This document shows, one piece after another, positions 1 through 7,320 of a stretch of DNA of 27,349 nucleotides. The stretch covers positions 1-27,349 of the forward strand of contig JAEDEU010000011.1 of NCBI GenBank assembly GCA_016293155.1, given 5' to 3'. The number at the start of each line of letters is the position of its first letter. Positions within the stretch are counted from its first letter, which is position 1. The translations under genes were made by a program, and so were the position numbers. The notes under the pieces were generated by a model. The model worked only from the letters and a program-made list of their open reading frames with translations. It was not told the DNA's origin and did no database searches. Origin of the DNA: Clostridiaceae bacterium. Lineage in GTDB: Bacteria > Bacillota > Clostridia > Oscillospirales > Butyricicoccaceae.

Positions 1-36
1 GGAACAAAATCAAAACGCAGAACAAGAGGGAAATTG

Positions 37-1050
37 ATGGCAGAACAAATCATAAAGATCGAGGATATTGATCTGGTAATCGGTATCTTCGGCGCGTTTG
101 ATGAAAATATGAAGGTTCTGGAAAAGGAACTGGATATCACAGTGATCAGCCGGCAGACCGAGCTGAAGGTCACCGGAGACAGCGAGGAAAACGTTGTGCT
201 GGGCGTAAAAACCCTGCGTCAGCTGATGAAGCTGGCAGGGCGCGGCGAAAATATCGGCACGCAGACCGTTCAATATGTGCTCGGTCTGGTGCGCGAGGGA
301 CGCGAGGAGCAGGCGGCGGAAATCGGTCAGGATGTCGTGTGCATTACAGCAAAGGGCAAGCCGATCAAGGCAAAGACGCTCGGGCAGAAGCGGTATATGG
401 AGGCGATGCGCAAAAACACCGTCACCATCGGAGTCGGTCCTGCGGGCACCGGCAAAACCTATCTGGCGGTTGCGGCGGCGGTTTCCGCCTTCCGCGACAA
501 AAAGATTAGCCGCATTATCCTGACCCGACCGGCGGTCGAGGCGGGCGAAAAGCTGGGCTTCCTGCCCGGCGACCTGCAAAGCAAGGTGGATCCGTACCTG
601 CGCCCGCTATACGACGGTCTGTTTGACATGCTGGGCGCGGAGAGCTTTAACAAGCTGCTCGAACGCGGCAGCATTGAGGTCGCGCCGCTGGCGTATATGC
701 GCGGACGCACGCTGGATGATTCGTTTATCATTCTGGACGAGGCGCAGAACACGACGCCGGAGCAGATGAAAATGTTCCTGACCCGTATCGGCTTCGGCTC
801 GCAGGCGGTTGTCACCGGCGATATCACGCAGATCGACCTGCCGGGCGACAAGACGAGCGGGCTCAAGGAGGCCATGCGCGTGCTCAAGGATGTCGAGGGC
901 ATTGCACAGTGTCAGCTGACCGACCGCGATGTGGTGCGCCATGAGCTGGTTCAGCGCATTGTGCGCGCGTATGAAAAATACGAACAGAAAAAACAGCTGC
1001 GGGCGGAGCAGAAAAAGCAGCAGAACCGCCAGCAGAAGCGCAGCAAATAA
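37..1050 (+). CDS. phoH: PhoH family P-loop ATPase/NTPase
   Basis: The 337-residue protein is a PhoH-type cytoplasmic NTPase. The family is linked to RNA metabolism, but its exact substrate is unsettled. The Walker A motif GPAGTGKT lies at residues 134-141, and a Walker B-like stretch with DEAQ begins near residue 234. The roughly 110 residues before the P-loop match the N-terminal domain usual in bacterial PhoH. The C-terminus is a Lys/Gln/Arg-rich tail. I chose the ATG at 37 over the in-frame TTG at 34 because AAGAGGG at 24-30 sits six bases before it. ybeY follows after 15 bases, the usual Firmicute order. The gene upstream lies outside the window. Confidence 0.95.
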   Translation: MAEQIIKIEDIDLVIGIFGAFDENMKVLEKELDITVISRQTELKVTGDSEENVVLGVKTLRQLMKLAGRGENIGTQTVQYVLGLVREGREEQAAEIGQDVVCITAKGKPIKAKTLGQKRYMEAMRKNTVTIGVGPAGTGKTYLAVAAAVSAFRDKKISRIILTRPAVEAGEKLGFLPGDLQSKVDPYLRPLYDGLFDMLGAESFNKLLERGSIEVAPLAYMRGRTLDDSFIILDEAQNTTPEQMKMFLTRIGFGSQAVVTGDITQIDLPGDKTSGLKEAMRVLKDVEGIAQCQLTDRDVVRHELVQRIVRAYEKYEQKKQLRAEQKKQQNRQQKRSK

Positions 1051-1065
1051 GGAGAGGATTTTCCC

Positions 1066-1572
1066 ATGCAGCATGAAATCAGACTGGATGCAGAGGTGGA
1101 GCTTGCACAGGAGCAGGCGGTGTTTGACCTCATTCGCCGCTGTGCGCTGGAGGCGCTGGAGGCGGAAAATGCCCCGGAGGGCTGTGCCGTCGAGGTGCTG
1201 ATTGTGGACAGCGAAACCATCCGCGAAATGAACGCGGAATACCGCAATAAGGATGCCGTGACCGATGTGCTGTCCTTCCCGCTGTGCGAGTTCTATAACA
1301 GCGAGCCGCAGGAGGAGATGGACATTCAGCGCGAGCCGGACAGCGGACTGCTGCTGCTCGGCAACATGGTGCTGAACTATGACCGCGCCTGTGAGCAGGC
1401 GGCGGAATTCGGGCATTCTCCCGAGCGCGAGTGCGGCTTCTTGACCGTGCATTCCGTCCTGCATCTGCTGGGCTATGACCACGAGCGCAGCGAGGAGGAG
1501 CGGGTGCTTCAGCGCGAACATGAGGAGGCAATCCTGGCTGGACTGGCGCTCACGCGAGAGGATCAGGTATGA
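1066..1572 (+). CDS. ybeY: Endoribonuclease YbeY (rRNA maturation factor)
   Basis: This 168-residue protein is a YbeY-type zinc-dependent endoribonuclease involved in 16S rRNA 3' end maturation and ribosome quality control. The diagnostic metal-binding motif H-x3-H-x5-H is visible as H129, H133 and H139 inside HSVLHLLGYDH. Length is typical for the family. GGAGAGG at 1051-1057 is eight bases before the ATG. The stop overlaps the next start as ATGA, so translation of ybeY and dgkA is probably coupled. The neighbours PhoH and Era also act on RNA, which fits a ribosome-maturation operon. Confidence 0.95.
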   Translation: MQHEIRLDAEVELAQEQAVFDLIRRCALEALEAENAPEGCAVEVLIVDSETIREMNAEYRNKDAVTDVLSFPLCEFYNSEPQEEMDIQREPDSGLLLLGNMVLNYDRACEQAAEFGHSPERECGFLTVHSVLHLLGYDHERSEEERVLQREHEEAILAGLALTREDQV

Positions 1573-2075
1573 ACCGCCGCAAGCGTCCGCTTCACCCGCC
1601 GATGAAGGACATTCAAAAGCTGTCCAAGTCGATGACCTACGCCGTGCACGGCATTTTGCAGTGCCTGCACACCGAGCGCAATCTGCGCATTCACACGACG
1701 GCGGCGGTTTATGTGACCGCGCTGGCGCTGATGGCGCAGCTGAGCAGGATTGAGCTTGCCGTTTTGTGCCTGTGCTATGCCTGCATGATGTGCGCGGAAA
1801 TGCTCAATACTGCGGTCGAGTATCTGCTCGAACGCGACGGCGGCGGCTTTGACAGCTTTGTGCGCGACGCAAAGGACATCGCTGCGGGCGCTGTGTTTAT
1901 TGTCGCGGTGTTCTGCACCGTCATCGGCGCACTGTTTTTTGTCAATGAGACGGCAATCGGAAATATTATGGCATTTGTCACCGCGCATGTATGGGTTCTG
2001 GTGGTATTTGCCGTGTCGGTGCCGATTGCGGTCGGATACATTTTTGGATATTTTGGAATCGGGAGAATTAAATAA
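1569..2075 (+). CDS. dgkA: Diacylglycerol/undecaprenol kinase, DgkA family
   Basis: This is a 168-residue integral membrane lipid kinase. In Gram-positives the family mainly phosphorylates undecaprenol, feeding the lipid carrier pool used for cell-wall synthesis; the substrate here is inferred. The family signature E-x2-N-T-A-x-E is visible with E77, N80, T81, A82 and E84. Hydrophobic stretches lie at about residues 38-50, 57-75, 99-120 and 128-165. It is longer than the roughly 120-130 residues usual for DgkA because of an additional hydrophobic C-terminal segment. The start overlaps the ybeY stop by four bases. The stop at 2073-2075 directly abuts the era ATG. The cdd gene found between dgkA and era in Bacillus is absent. 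Confidence 0.88.
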   Translation: MNRRKRPLHPPMKDIQKLSKSMTYAVHGILQCLHTERNLRIHTTAAVYVTALALMAQLSRIELAVLCLCYACMMCAEMLNTAVEYLLERDGGGFDSFVRDAKDIAAGAVFIVAVFCTVIGALFFVNETAIGNIMAFVTAHVWVLVVFAVSVPIAVGYIFGYFGIGRIK

Positions 2076-2969
2076 ATGAGTACAACAAAAAGTGCAATCG
2101 TTTCCATCGTGGGACGTCCGAATGTCGGAAAGTCCACGCTGACCAATCAGCTGGTAGGCGCAAAGATTGCTATTGTTTCGGACAAGCCGCAGACCACCCG
2201 CACCCGCATCACGGGTGTGATTTCCAAGGGCGACTGCCAGTTTGTCTTTCTGGACACGCCGGGACTGCACAAGCCGCGTTCCCGGCTGGGAGATTACATG
2301 GTGAAGATCGTCAATGATACCGTGTCCGATGTGGACATTGCAGCGCTCGTCGTAGAGCCGACCACTCACATCGGTCCGCCGGAGCAGGAGCTGATTGCGC
2401 GCATCAAGGAATACAAGATGCCGTCCATCCTGCTCATCAATAAGATTGATACGGTCAAGAGCGAGCAGCTGCTCTCCGTCATTGCGGCGTACAGCCAGCT
2501 GCATGAATTTGACGCGGTCATTCCGATCTCGGCAAAGACCGGACAGCACGTGGATATCTTTTTCAAGGAGCTGGAAAAGTTCGCCATCGAAAGCCCTCAG
2601 CTGTTCCCGGACGATATGATTTCCGACCAGCCGGAGCGCCAGCTCGTCGCGGAGATCATCCGCGAAAAAATGCTCGCTCTGCTCGACCGCGAGGTTCCGC
2701 ACGGCATTGCCGTCGGCATCGAGCGCATGAAGGAGCGCGAGGACGGACTGATCGAGATCAATGCGGTCATTTACTGCGAGAAAAAGAGCCATAAGGGCAT
2801 TATCATCGGCAAAAACGGCGCGATGCTCAAAAAGATCGGCGCGGAGGCGCGCAAGGACATTGAGGAGCTGCTCGAGACAAAGGTATTTCTGGAGCTGTGG
2901 GTCAAGGTCAAGGAGGGCTGGCGCAACAACCAGTACCAGATGCGCAATTTCGGCTACGAGGACGAATAA
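2076..2969 (+). CDS. era: GTPase Era (30S subunit assembly)
   Basis: The 297-residue GTPase binds 16S rRNA near its 3' end and helps assemble the 30S subunit. All G motifs are visible: G1 GRPNVGKS at residues 13-20, G3 DTPG at 60-63, G4 NKID at 122-125 and G5 SAK at 152-154. The C-terminal KH RNA-binding domain is marked by GIIIGKNG around residue 245. Length is typical for Era. GGGAGA at 2061-2066 precedes the ATG, which begins immediately after the dgkA stop. Era and YbeY in one operon is consistent with joint roles in rRNA maturation. Confidence 0.97.
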   Translation: MSTTKSAIVSIVGRPNVGKSTLTNQLVGAKIAIVSDKPQTTRTRITGVISKGDCQFVFLDTPGLHKPRSRLGDYMVKIVNDTVSDVDIAALVVEPTTHIGPPEQELIARIKEYKMPSILLINKIDTVKSEQLLSVIAAYSQLHEFDAVIPISAKTGQHVDIFFKELEKFAIESPQLFPDDMISDQPERQLVAEIIREKMLALLDREVPHGIAVGIERMKEREDGLIEINAVIYCEKKSHKGIIIGKNGAMLKKIGAEARKDIEELLETKVFLELWVKVKEGWRNNQYQMRNFGYEDE

Positions 2970-3026
2970 AGGCGCTCCTTTCGTCGCGCAGATAAGAGGG
3001 AAAAGCGAAGAGAGAATAGAAGAGGT

Positions 3027-3069
3027 GTCCGCGGTGCGCACGGCTTGAAACCGCCGCAGGCGGCGGGAC
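3027..3069 (+). other. GC-rich dyad after era
   Basis: A perfect 7-bp dyad, CCGCCGC (3051-3057) with GCGGCGG (3060-3066), is separated by only two bases. GTCC (3027-3030) and GGAC (3066-3069) could form an outer stem. It lies in the 236-bp era-yqzL gap. No run of T follows directly, so it is a weak candidate for a terminator or attenuator. I see no convincing promoter in the gap. Confidence 0.4.
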
Positions 3070-3205
3070 ATATGCCTTCTTGATTCACTTTTGTAAAAAT
3101 TATGCAGGGACAGGCTGTTTTTTCGGCTGCTTTTCTCCGGTTTCGCATATGTCAGACCGGCGATGGGTACACTGATAACGTAGCAATACGGAAAAGGAGG
3201 AGCCG

Positions 3206-3370
3206 ATGGTACTGTCAGCTGACGGTTTGTGGGAGCTGTTCCTGCAAACAGGAATTCCCGAGGCGTATATCGCCTATGCAAGAGAAAAACAGAAGGAAAC
3301 GGAACAGCGGGAGTCCATCCCGTCCGAGGCAGCCGAGCAGACCGCTCCTGCGCTTGGTCAGGTATATTGA
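3206..3370 (+). CDS. yqzL: YqzL family small protein
   Basis: This 54-residue reading frame starts at an ATG preceded by a very strong AAGGAGG-type site (3194-3200) and ends at the TGA at 3368-3370. Its N-terminal half contains W-E-L-F-x2-T-G-x-P-E-A-Y, the pattern I recognise from YqzL, a small protein of unknown function encoded between era and recO in Bacillus and many clostridia. Its position here is the same. The C-terminal half is Glu/Gln-rich and probably disordered. It has no signal peptide or membrane segment. The position and motif make this a real gene, although it is short enough to be skipped by length-filtered gene callers. No biochemical function can be assigned from the sequence. 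Confidence 0.85.
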   Translation: MVLSADGLWELFLQTGIPEAYIAYAREKQKETEQRESIPSEAAEQTAPALGQVY

Positions 3371-3395
3371 TGAATCAGTTGGAATCAGAACAGCA

Positions 3396-3466
3396 GCCCT
3401 CTCTGTCAGCGTATTTTGGGGTGTTCCGCGAACGGGAGCGCCGTCGGCGAAGCGTACAGAGAGGGC
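3396..3466. repeat. 71-bp element bounded by 11-bp inverted repeats
   Basis: The 11-base arm GCCCTCTCTGT (3396-3406) is the exact reverse complement of the arm at 3456-3466. Two smaller hairpins lie between the arms: GTTC-CGC-GAAC at 3423-3433 and CGCC-GTC-GGCG at 3439-3449. This layout resembles short non-coding repeats (REP or MITE-like) scattered through intergenic regions of some Oscillospiraceae genomes. Only one copy is seen in this window, so its repeat nature is inferred. It lies between yqzL and recO and ends 27 bases before the recO ATG. Confidence 0.55.
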
Positions 3467-3493
3467 GGTACATATCAGAAAAGGAATCGTCCA

Positions 3494-4255
3494 ATGGAGC
3501 ATATTACGGCAAAAGGACTTGTGATCCGTGAAACGCCGTTCGGCGAGGCGGACTGCTATATCACCGTGCTCACCGAACAGCTGGGCAAGATCGAGGTGCT
3601 GTGCCGCGGCGTGCGCCGGAAAAAGGGACGGCTGGCAAATGCGGTGCGCGTGTTCTGCTACAGTGAGCTGACCCTGTACGCCGGCAGAAACCGCTATACA
3701 CTCAACGATGCGTCCGTCGAGATGCAGTTCTGGCGCATTACGGAGGACATCGAAAAATGTGCGCTTGCGTATTATCTCGTGCAGGCGGCAGGTCTGGTTG
3801 CGGATTCGGATGCGAATATGCCGGAGCTGCTGCCCACCCTGCTGCGCGCGCTGTACGCGCTGGAAAAGCAGAACCGTTCGGTGCATCTGGTCAAGCCCGC
3901 CTTTGAGCTGCGTCTGGCGTGTCTCGCCGGTTATCAGCCGGATTTGAGCGCGTGTGCCGTCTGCGGAGGCGGCGAGGGACAGCCGAGCTTTCTGCTGGAG
4001 GAGGGCGTGCTCGTGTGCCCGTCCTGCCGGACTCGTGTGGGCGGCACGTATCTGCCGCTTTCCGGCGGTACGCTGGAGGCGATGCGATACATCGTCAGCT
4101 GTGAGGGAAAGCGGCTGTTTGCATTTACCATGAATGCCGAAACCGCCAAGCAGCTGGGAACCATCTGTGAACGGCATTTGCTGTATCATCTAGGGCAGAA
4201 GTGCTCTGCACTGGATTTTTATCATTCATTGTTTGGAAAAACCGGAAAAGCGTGA
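3494..4255 (+). CDS. recO: DNA repair protein RecO
   Basis: The 253-residue protein is RecO, which loads RecA onto SSB-coated gaps as part of the RecFOR pathway. The N-terminal OB-fold begins near residue 6 with a typical GLVIRETPFGEAD stretch. The family zinc site is visible as C154-x2-C157 and C175-x2-C178. Length fits the family. The frame is open further upstream to 3416, but that would start inside the inverted-repeat element. AAGGA at 3481-3485 is eight bases before the ATG at 3494, which gives the canonical N-terminus. mutS2 follows 57 bases after the stop. Confidence 0.93.
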   Translation: MEHITAKGLVIRETPFGEADCYITVLTEQLGKIEVLCRGVRRKKGRLANAVRVFCYSELTLYAGRNRYTLNDASVEMQFWRITEDIEKCALAYYLVQAAGLVADSDANMPELLPTLLRALYALEKQNRSVHLVKPAFELRLACLAGYQPDLSACAVCGGGEGQPSFLLEEGVLVCPSCRTRVGGTYLPLSGGTLEAMRYIVSCEGKRLFAFTMNAETAKQLGTICERHLLYHLGQKCSALDFYHSLFGKTGKA

Positions 4256-4312
4256 GCCGCGGTCGGAAAAACGCCGCTCACGATTCCGGTCATTTCGGGG
4301 AATTTGATTTTT

Positions 4313-6703
4313 ATGAGTAAATTATCGGAAAAAAGCTTAAAAACACTGGAATTTTACACCGTACTTCACATGCTGGAGGAGCAGTGTGTCAGCGACGGCG
4401 CAAAGGAGATCGCGCGGCAGACCCGTCCGATGCTGGACATTGAGGACGTGCGGCTTGCGCTTCAGCAGACCGAGGATGCAAAGCGCCTGATGACGACCAA
4501 CGGCGCTCCGCCGTTTGCGGGCGTGCGCGATGTTTCGGATTCGCTCAAGCGCGCGGACATGGGCGGCGTGCTGAGCGCGGGCGAGCTGCTGCGCATCGGC
4601 GCACTCCTGCGCTGTGCGCGTCAGGTACAGGGCTACACCGCGGAGCAGGAGGAGCCAACCACGCTCGACCGCCTGTTCCACCGCCTGACCGGCAATAAAT
4701 TTTTGGAGGACCGCATTGCGCGCGCCATCCTCAGTGAGGAGGAGATTGCGGACGCGGCTTCTCCGGAGCTGGCAAACATCCGCCGGCAGATGCGTCAGCA
4801 GAACGCGCGCGTGCGCGAGACGCTCAACCGCATTGTGTCCTCGCCGACGCAGTCCAAGTATTTGCAGGAAACGCTGATTACCCAGCGCGACGGGCGCTAT
4901 GTTGTGCCGGTCAAGAGCGAGCACAAGGGTGATATTCCCGGTCTGGTGCACGATGTTTCCGCCTCGGGCGCGACGCTGTTCGTCGAGCCGACGCAGGTAG
5001 TCGAGGCGAACAACCAGATCAAGGTGCTTCAGGCAAAGGAAAAGGCGGAGATCGAGCGCATTCTGTCCGAGCTTTCCGCGCAGGCGGCGGACTGCATGGA
5101 CGGCATTTTGGCAGATTATGAGATTCTGGGCGAGCTGGACTATATCTTTGCAAAGGCGAAGCTGTCGTTCAAGCAGAACGCCTGCGCGCCGGAGATCACG
5201 GAGGAGCTGGCGGTGGACCTCAAGCGTGCGCGTCACCCGATGCTTGACCCCAAGGCGGCGGTGCCGATCGACATCGCCATCGGCGGGGACTATGACACGC
5301 TGGTCATCACCGGTCCGAACACGGGCGGCAAGACGGTCAGCCTGAAAACGCTCGGACTGCTGTGCCTGATGGCGGCATCCGGTCTGCACATTCCGGCGAG
5401 CGAGCTCAGCCGCGTGTGCCTGTTCGAGCACATTTATGCGGATATCGGCGATGAGCAGTCCATCGAGCAGTCGCTCTCGACCTTCTCGGCGCATATGAAG
5501 AATATTGTTGCGATTCTGGCAAAGTGCCGACAGGGCGATTTGATTCTGTTCGACGAGCTGGGCGCGGGCACCGATCCGGTCGAGGGCGCGGCGCTGGCGG
5601 TTTCGGTCATTCAGTACAGCCGCGAGATGTGCGCGCTGGTTGCCGCAACCACGCACTATTCCGAGCTGAAAACCTTCGCGCTGACCACAGAGGGCGTGGA
5701 AAACGCCTCGTGTGAGTTCAATGTGCAGACGCTTCAGCCGACCTATCGTCTGCTGACCGGCATTCCGGGCAAATCCAATGCATTTGCGATTTCGCGCCGT
5801 CTGGGACTGCCGCCGGTGGTCATCGAGCGCGCGCAGGAGCAGATTTCCGCGGAGAATCAGCGATTTGAGGACGTCATTGAGATGCTGGAGAAGGAGCGCC
5901 GTCAGCTGGAGAAGTACAAGGCGGAGGCGGATCGCCTGCGCCGTGCGGCCCAGTCCGAAAAGGACAAGGCGCTCACGCTCAAGGACAAGACCGAGGACGA
6001 AAGCGATATCATTCTGCAAAAGGCACGCGAGCGCGCCGAGCGCATCCTGCGTGATGCCCAAATGACAGCGGACAACGTATTTGCACAGCTGGACGACCTC
6101 AAGAAGAAGGCGGCGGCAGACGCGGCGGAGCAGAATCTCGCCGCGGCACGTGCGGCGCTCAAGGGACAGCTCAAGGGCGCGGAGGGCGAGCTGCTCAAGC
6201 GCGAGAAAAAGACGGTCAGCGAGTCCGAGATCCGTCCGCTCAAGGCGGGAGACACCGTGCATCTGCTCAATATGGGCGTGACCGGTACGGTCATCAAGGC
6301 GCCTGATCGTGAGGGCAATGTGCAGGTGCAGGCGGGCATCCTCAAGGTCACTGTGCCGATCAACGAGCTCAAGCTCGCGGAGCCGAGCAAAAAGGCGCAG
6401 AAGGCACAGAAGAAGACCGTCCGCTCGAGCGGCGTGCGCCGCGACCTCACCAGCGCGCGCGCAAGGACCGAGCTGGATGTCCGCGGCATGAGCGCGGCAG
6501 AGGCGCTGATGGAGGTCGATCAGTTCATTTCCTCCTGCCTGATGAGCCATCTCAACACCGCGACCATCATCCACGGCAAGGGCACCGGCGTGCTGCGCAG
6601 CGAGATTCAGAAGCACCTCAGGAGTCAGAAGCACGTGCGCAGCTTCCGCTCCGGACGCTACGGCGAGGGCGAAAATGGTGTCACCATTGTTGAGTTCAAG
6701 TAA
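4313..6703 (+). CDS. mutS2: Endonuclease MutS2 (recombination suppression/ribosome rescue)
   Basis: This 796-residue protein matches MutS2 in length and architecture. The N-terminal core domain is followed by a MutS-type ATPase with Walker A GPNTGGKT at residues 334-341 and Walker B LFDELGAGTDP with D414 and E415. A charged coiled coil occupies about residues 510-620. A KOW-like segment follows, and a C-terminal Smr nuclease domain runs from about residue 720 to the end with HGKGTG near 753. MutS2 suppresses homologous recombination and, in Bacillus, also acts on collided ribosomes. I chose the ATG at 4313 because GGGGA near 4297-4301 is well placed for it and too close to the in-frame TTG at 4304. 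Confidence 0.96.
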   Translation: MSKLSEKSLKTLEFYTVLHMLEEQCVSDGAKEIARQTRPMLDIEDVRLALQQTEDAKRLMTTNGAPPFAGVRDVSDSLKRADMGGVLSAGELLRIGALLRCARQVQGYTAEQEEPTTLDRLFHRLTGNKFLEDRIARAILSEEEIADAASPELANIRRQMRQQNARVRETLNRIVSSPTQSKYLQETLITQRDGRYVVPVKSEHKGDIPGLVHDVSASGATLFVEPTQVVEANNQIKVLQAKEKAEIERILSELSAQAADCMDGILADYEILGELDYIFAKAKLSFKQNACAPEITEELAVDLKRARHPMLDPKAAVPIDIAIGGDYDTLVITGPNTGGKTVSLKTLGLLCLMAASGLHIPASELSRVCLFEHIYADIGDEQSIEQSLSTFSAHMKNIVAILAKCRQGDLILFDELGAGTDPVEGAALAVSVIQYSREMCALVAATTHYSELKTFALTTEGVENASCEFNVQTLQPTYRLLTGIPGKSNAFAISRRLGLPPVVIERAQEQISAENQRFEDVIEMLEKERRQLEKYKAEADRLRRAAQSEKDKALTLKDKTEDESDIILQKARERAERILRDAQMTADNVFAQLDDLKKKAAADAAEQNLAAARAALKGQLKGAEGELLKREKKTVSESEIRPLKAGDTVHLLNMGVTGTVIKAPDREGNVQVQAGILKVTVPINELKLAEPSKKAQKAQKKTVRSSGVRRDLTSARARTELDVRGMSAAEALMEVDQFISSCLMSHLNTATIIHGKGTGVLRSEIQKHLRSQKHVRSFRSGRYGEGENGVTIVEFK

Positions 6704-6816
6704 AGAAAATGGATAAAAAATGAAATAAAATAGAATAGCGTTGTAAAAAATGATACAAAACAGAGGGGAAAACGGAGCACAAATCTGTAAGTTTTACGCG
6801 CGGAATGGAAAGATAT

Positions 6817-6852
6817 CCACAAAAAAATTGGTTTTGATTTTATGTTTTGTGG
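6817..6852. promoter_or_regulatory. 8-bp dyad upstream of the HPr-like gene promoter
   Basis: CCACAAAA (6817-6824) and TTTTGTGG (6845-6852) form a perfect inverted repeat with a 20-base AT-rich centre. It ends 11 bases before the -35 element, which suits an operator or activator site. It is not followed by a T run in the mutS2 direction. The rest of the 250-bp mutS2-HPr gap is AT-rich and holds no gene that I can see. Confidence 0.35.
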
Positions 6853-6862
6853 CAAACGCATA

Positions 6863-6896
6863 TTGACGAAATCCGCGAAAGACGGTATTCTATAAT
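6863..6896 (+). promoter_or_regulatory. Sigma-A-type promoter for the HPr-like gene
   Basis: TTGACG (6863-6868) and TATTCT (6886-6891) are separated by exactly 17 bases. A second -10-like TATAAT (6891-6896) overlaps by one base. Transcription would start near 6898-6904, leaving a leader of about 50 bases before the ATG at 6954. Confidence 0.75.
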
Positions 6897-6953
6897 AGAG
6901 ATTGAAGTAAAATATTTGAATAGATACGAAACAAAAATAGGAGCGATGCTGAT

Positions 6954-7232
6954 ATGTTTTCTCAGGAAGTACAGGTAACCAATCAGGTCGGACTGTATGC
7001 ACGTCCGGCAACTTTCTTTATCCAGTGTGCAAACGGCTTTAAGAGCACGATTCTGGTAGAAAAGGAAGAGCGCAGAGTCAACGCAAAGAGCCTGCTGGGC
7101 ATTCTTTCTCTCGGAATCACCAAGGGCACGCACATCACGCTGATCGCAGACGGTGCAGACGAGGTCGAGGCAGTCACCGCACTGGTCGAGCTGATTCAGT
7201 CCAATTTCAGCGATTCCAACTTCGCTGATTAA
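6954..7232 (+). CDS. HPr/Crh-like protein lacking the catalytic His15 (Tyr15)
   Basis: The 92-residue protein aligns over its whole length with HPr, the PTS phosphocarrier. In HPr, His15 carries phosphate between Enzyme I and the EIIA proteins, and Ser46 is phosphorylated by HPr kinase for catabolite control. Here the active-site loop reads G13-L-Y15-A-R-P-A, with Tyr in place of His15. The regulatory region N-A-K-S46-L-L-G is intact. Crh of Bacillus shows the same logic, with Gln15 and Ser46. This copy therefore probably cannot take part in classical phosphotransfer and may be regulatory. It is monocistronic, with its own promoter and a downstream hairpin. No other PTS genes are nearby. TAGGAG at 6938-6943 serves the ATG. 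Confidence 0.88.
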   Translation: MFSQEVQVTNQVGLYARPATFFIQCANGFKSTILVEKEERRVNAKSLLGILSLGITKGTHITLIADGADEVEAVTALVELIQSNFSDSNFAD

Positions 7233-7266
7233 GCGCAATCAGCAAACTCGTAATTTTTAGGAAAAG

Positions 7267-7306
7267 AACAGGGGCTGTCCCTCCGCGTGAGGCAGCTCCT
7301 GTTTCT
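7267..7306 (+). terminator. Terminator-like hairpin between the HPr-like gene and uvrC
   Basis: AACAGGGGCTG (7267-7277) pairs with CAGCTCCTGTT (7293-7303) over 11 bp with one G-U pair. An inner CCTC/GAGG stem extends the structure. Only a short TTT follows, so termination may be partial. The uvrC ribosome-binding site begins a few bases later. Confidence 0.6.
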
Positions 7307-7320
7307 GCTTTGGAGGGCGT

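Noticed and set aside
3080..3106. TTGATT and TATGCA as a promoter before yqzL
   Set aside because: The spacer is only 15 bases and the -10 is poor.
1563..3281. Long minus-strand open frame of 572 codons across dgkA and era
   Set aside because: It is antisense to well-supported genes, its product is low in recognisable motifs, and such shadows are expected in GC-rich coding DNA.
3370..3531. A 53-codon frame starting at an ATG that overlaps the yqzL stop (TGATG)
   Set aside because: Most of it is translated inverted-repeat element plus the wrong frame of recO; the Arg-rich product looks spurious.
4337..6634. Minus-strand open frame of 765 codons opposite mutS2
   Set aside because: It mirrors the codon bias of mutS2, has no ribosome-binding site or domain I can recognise, and has an Arg/Leu-heavy composition typical of antisense shadows.
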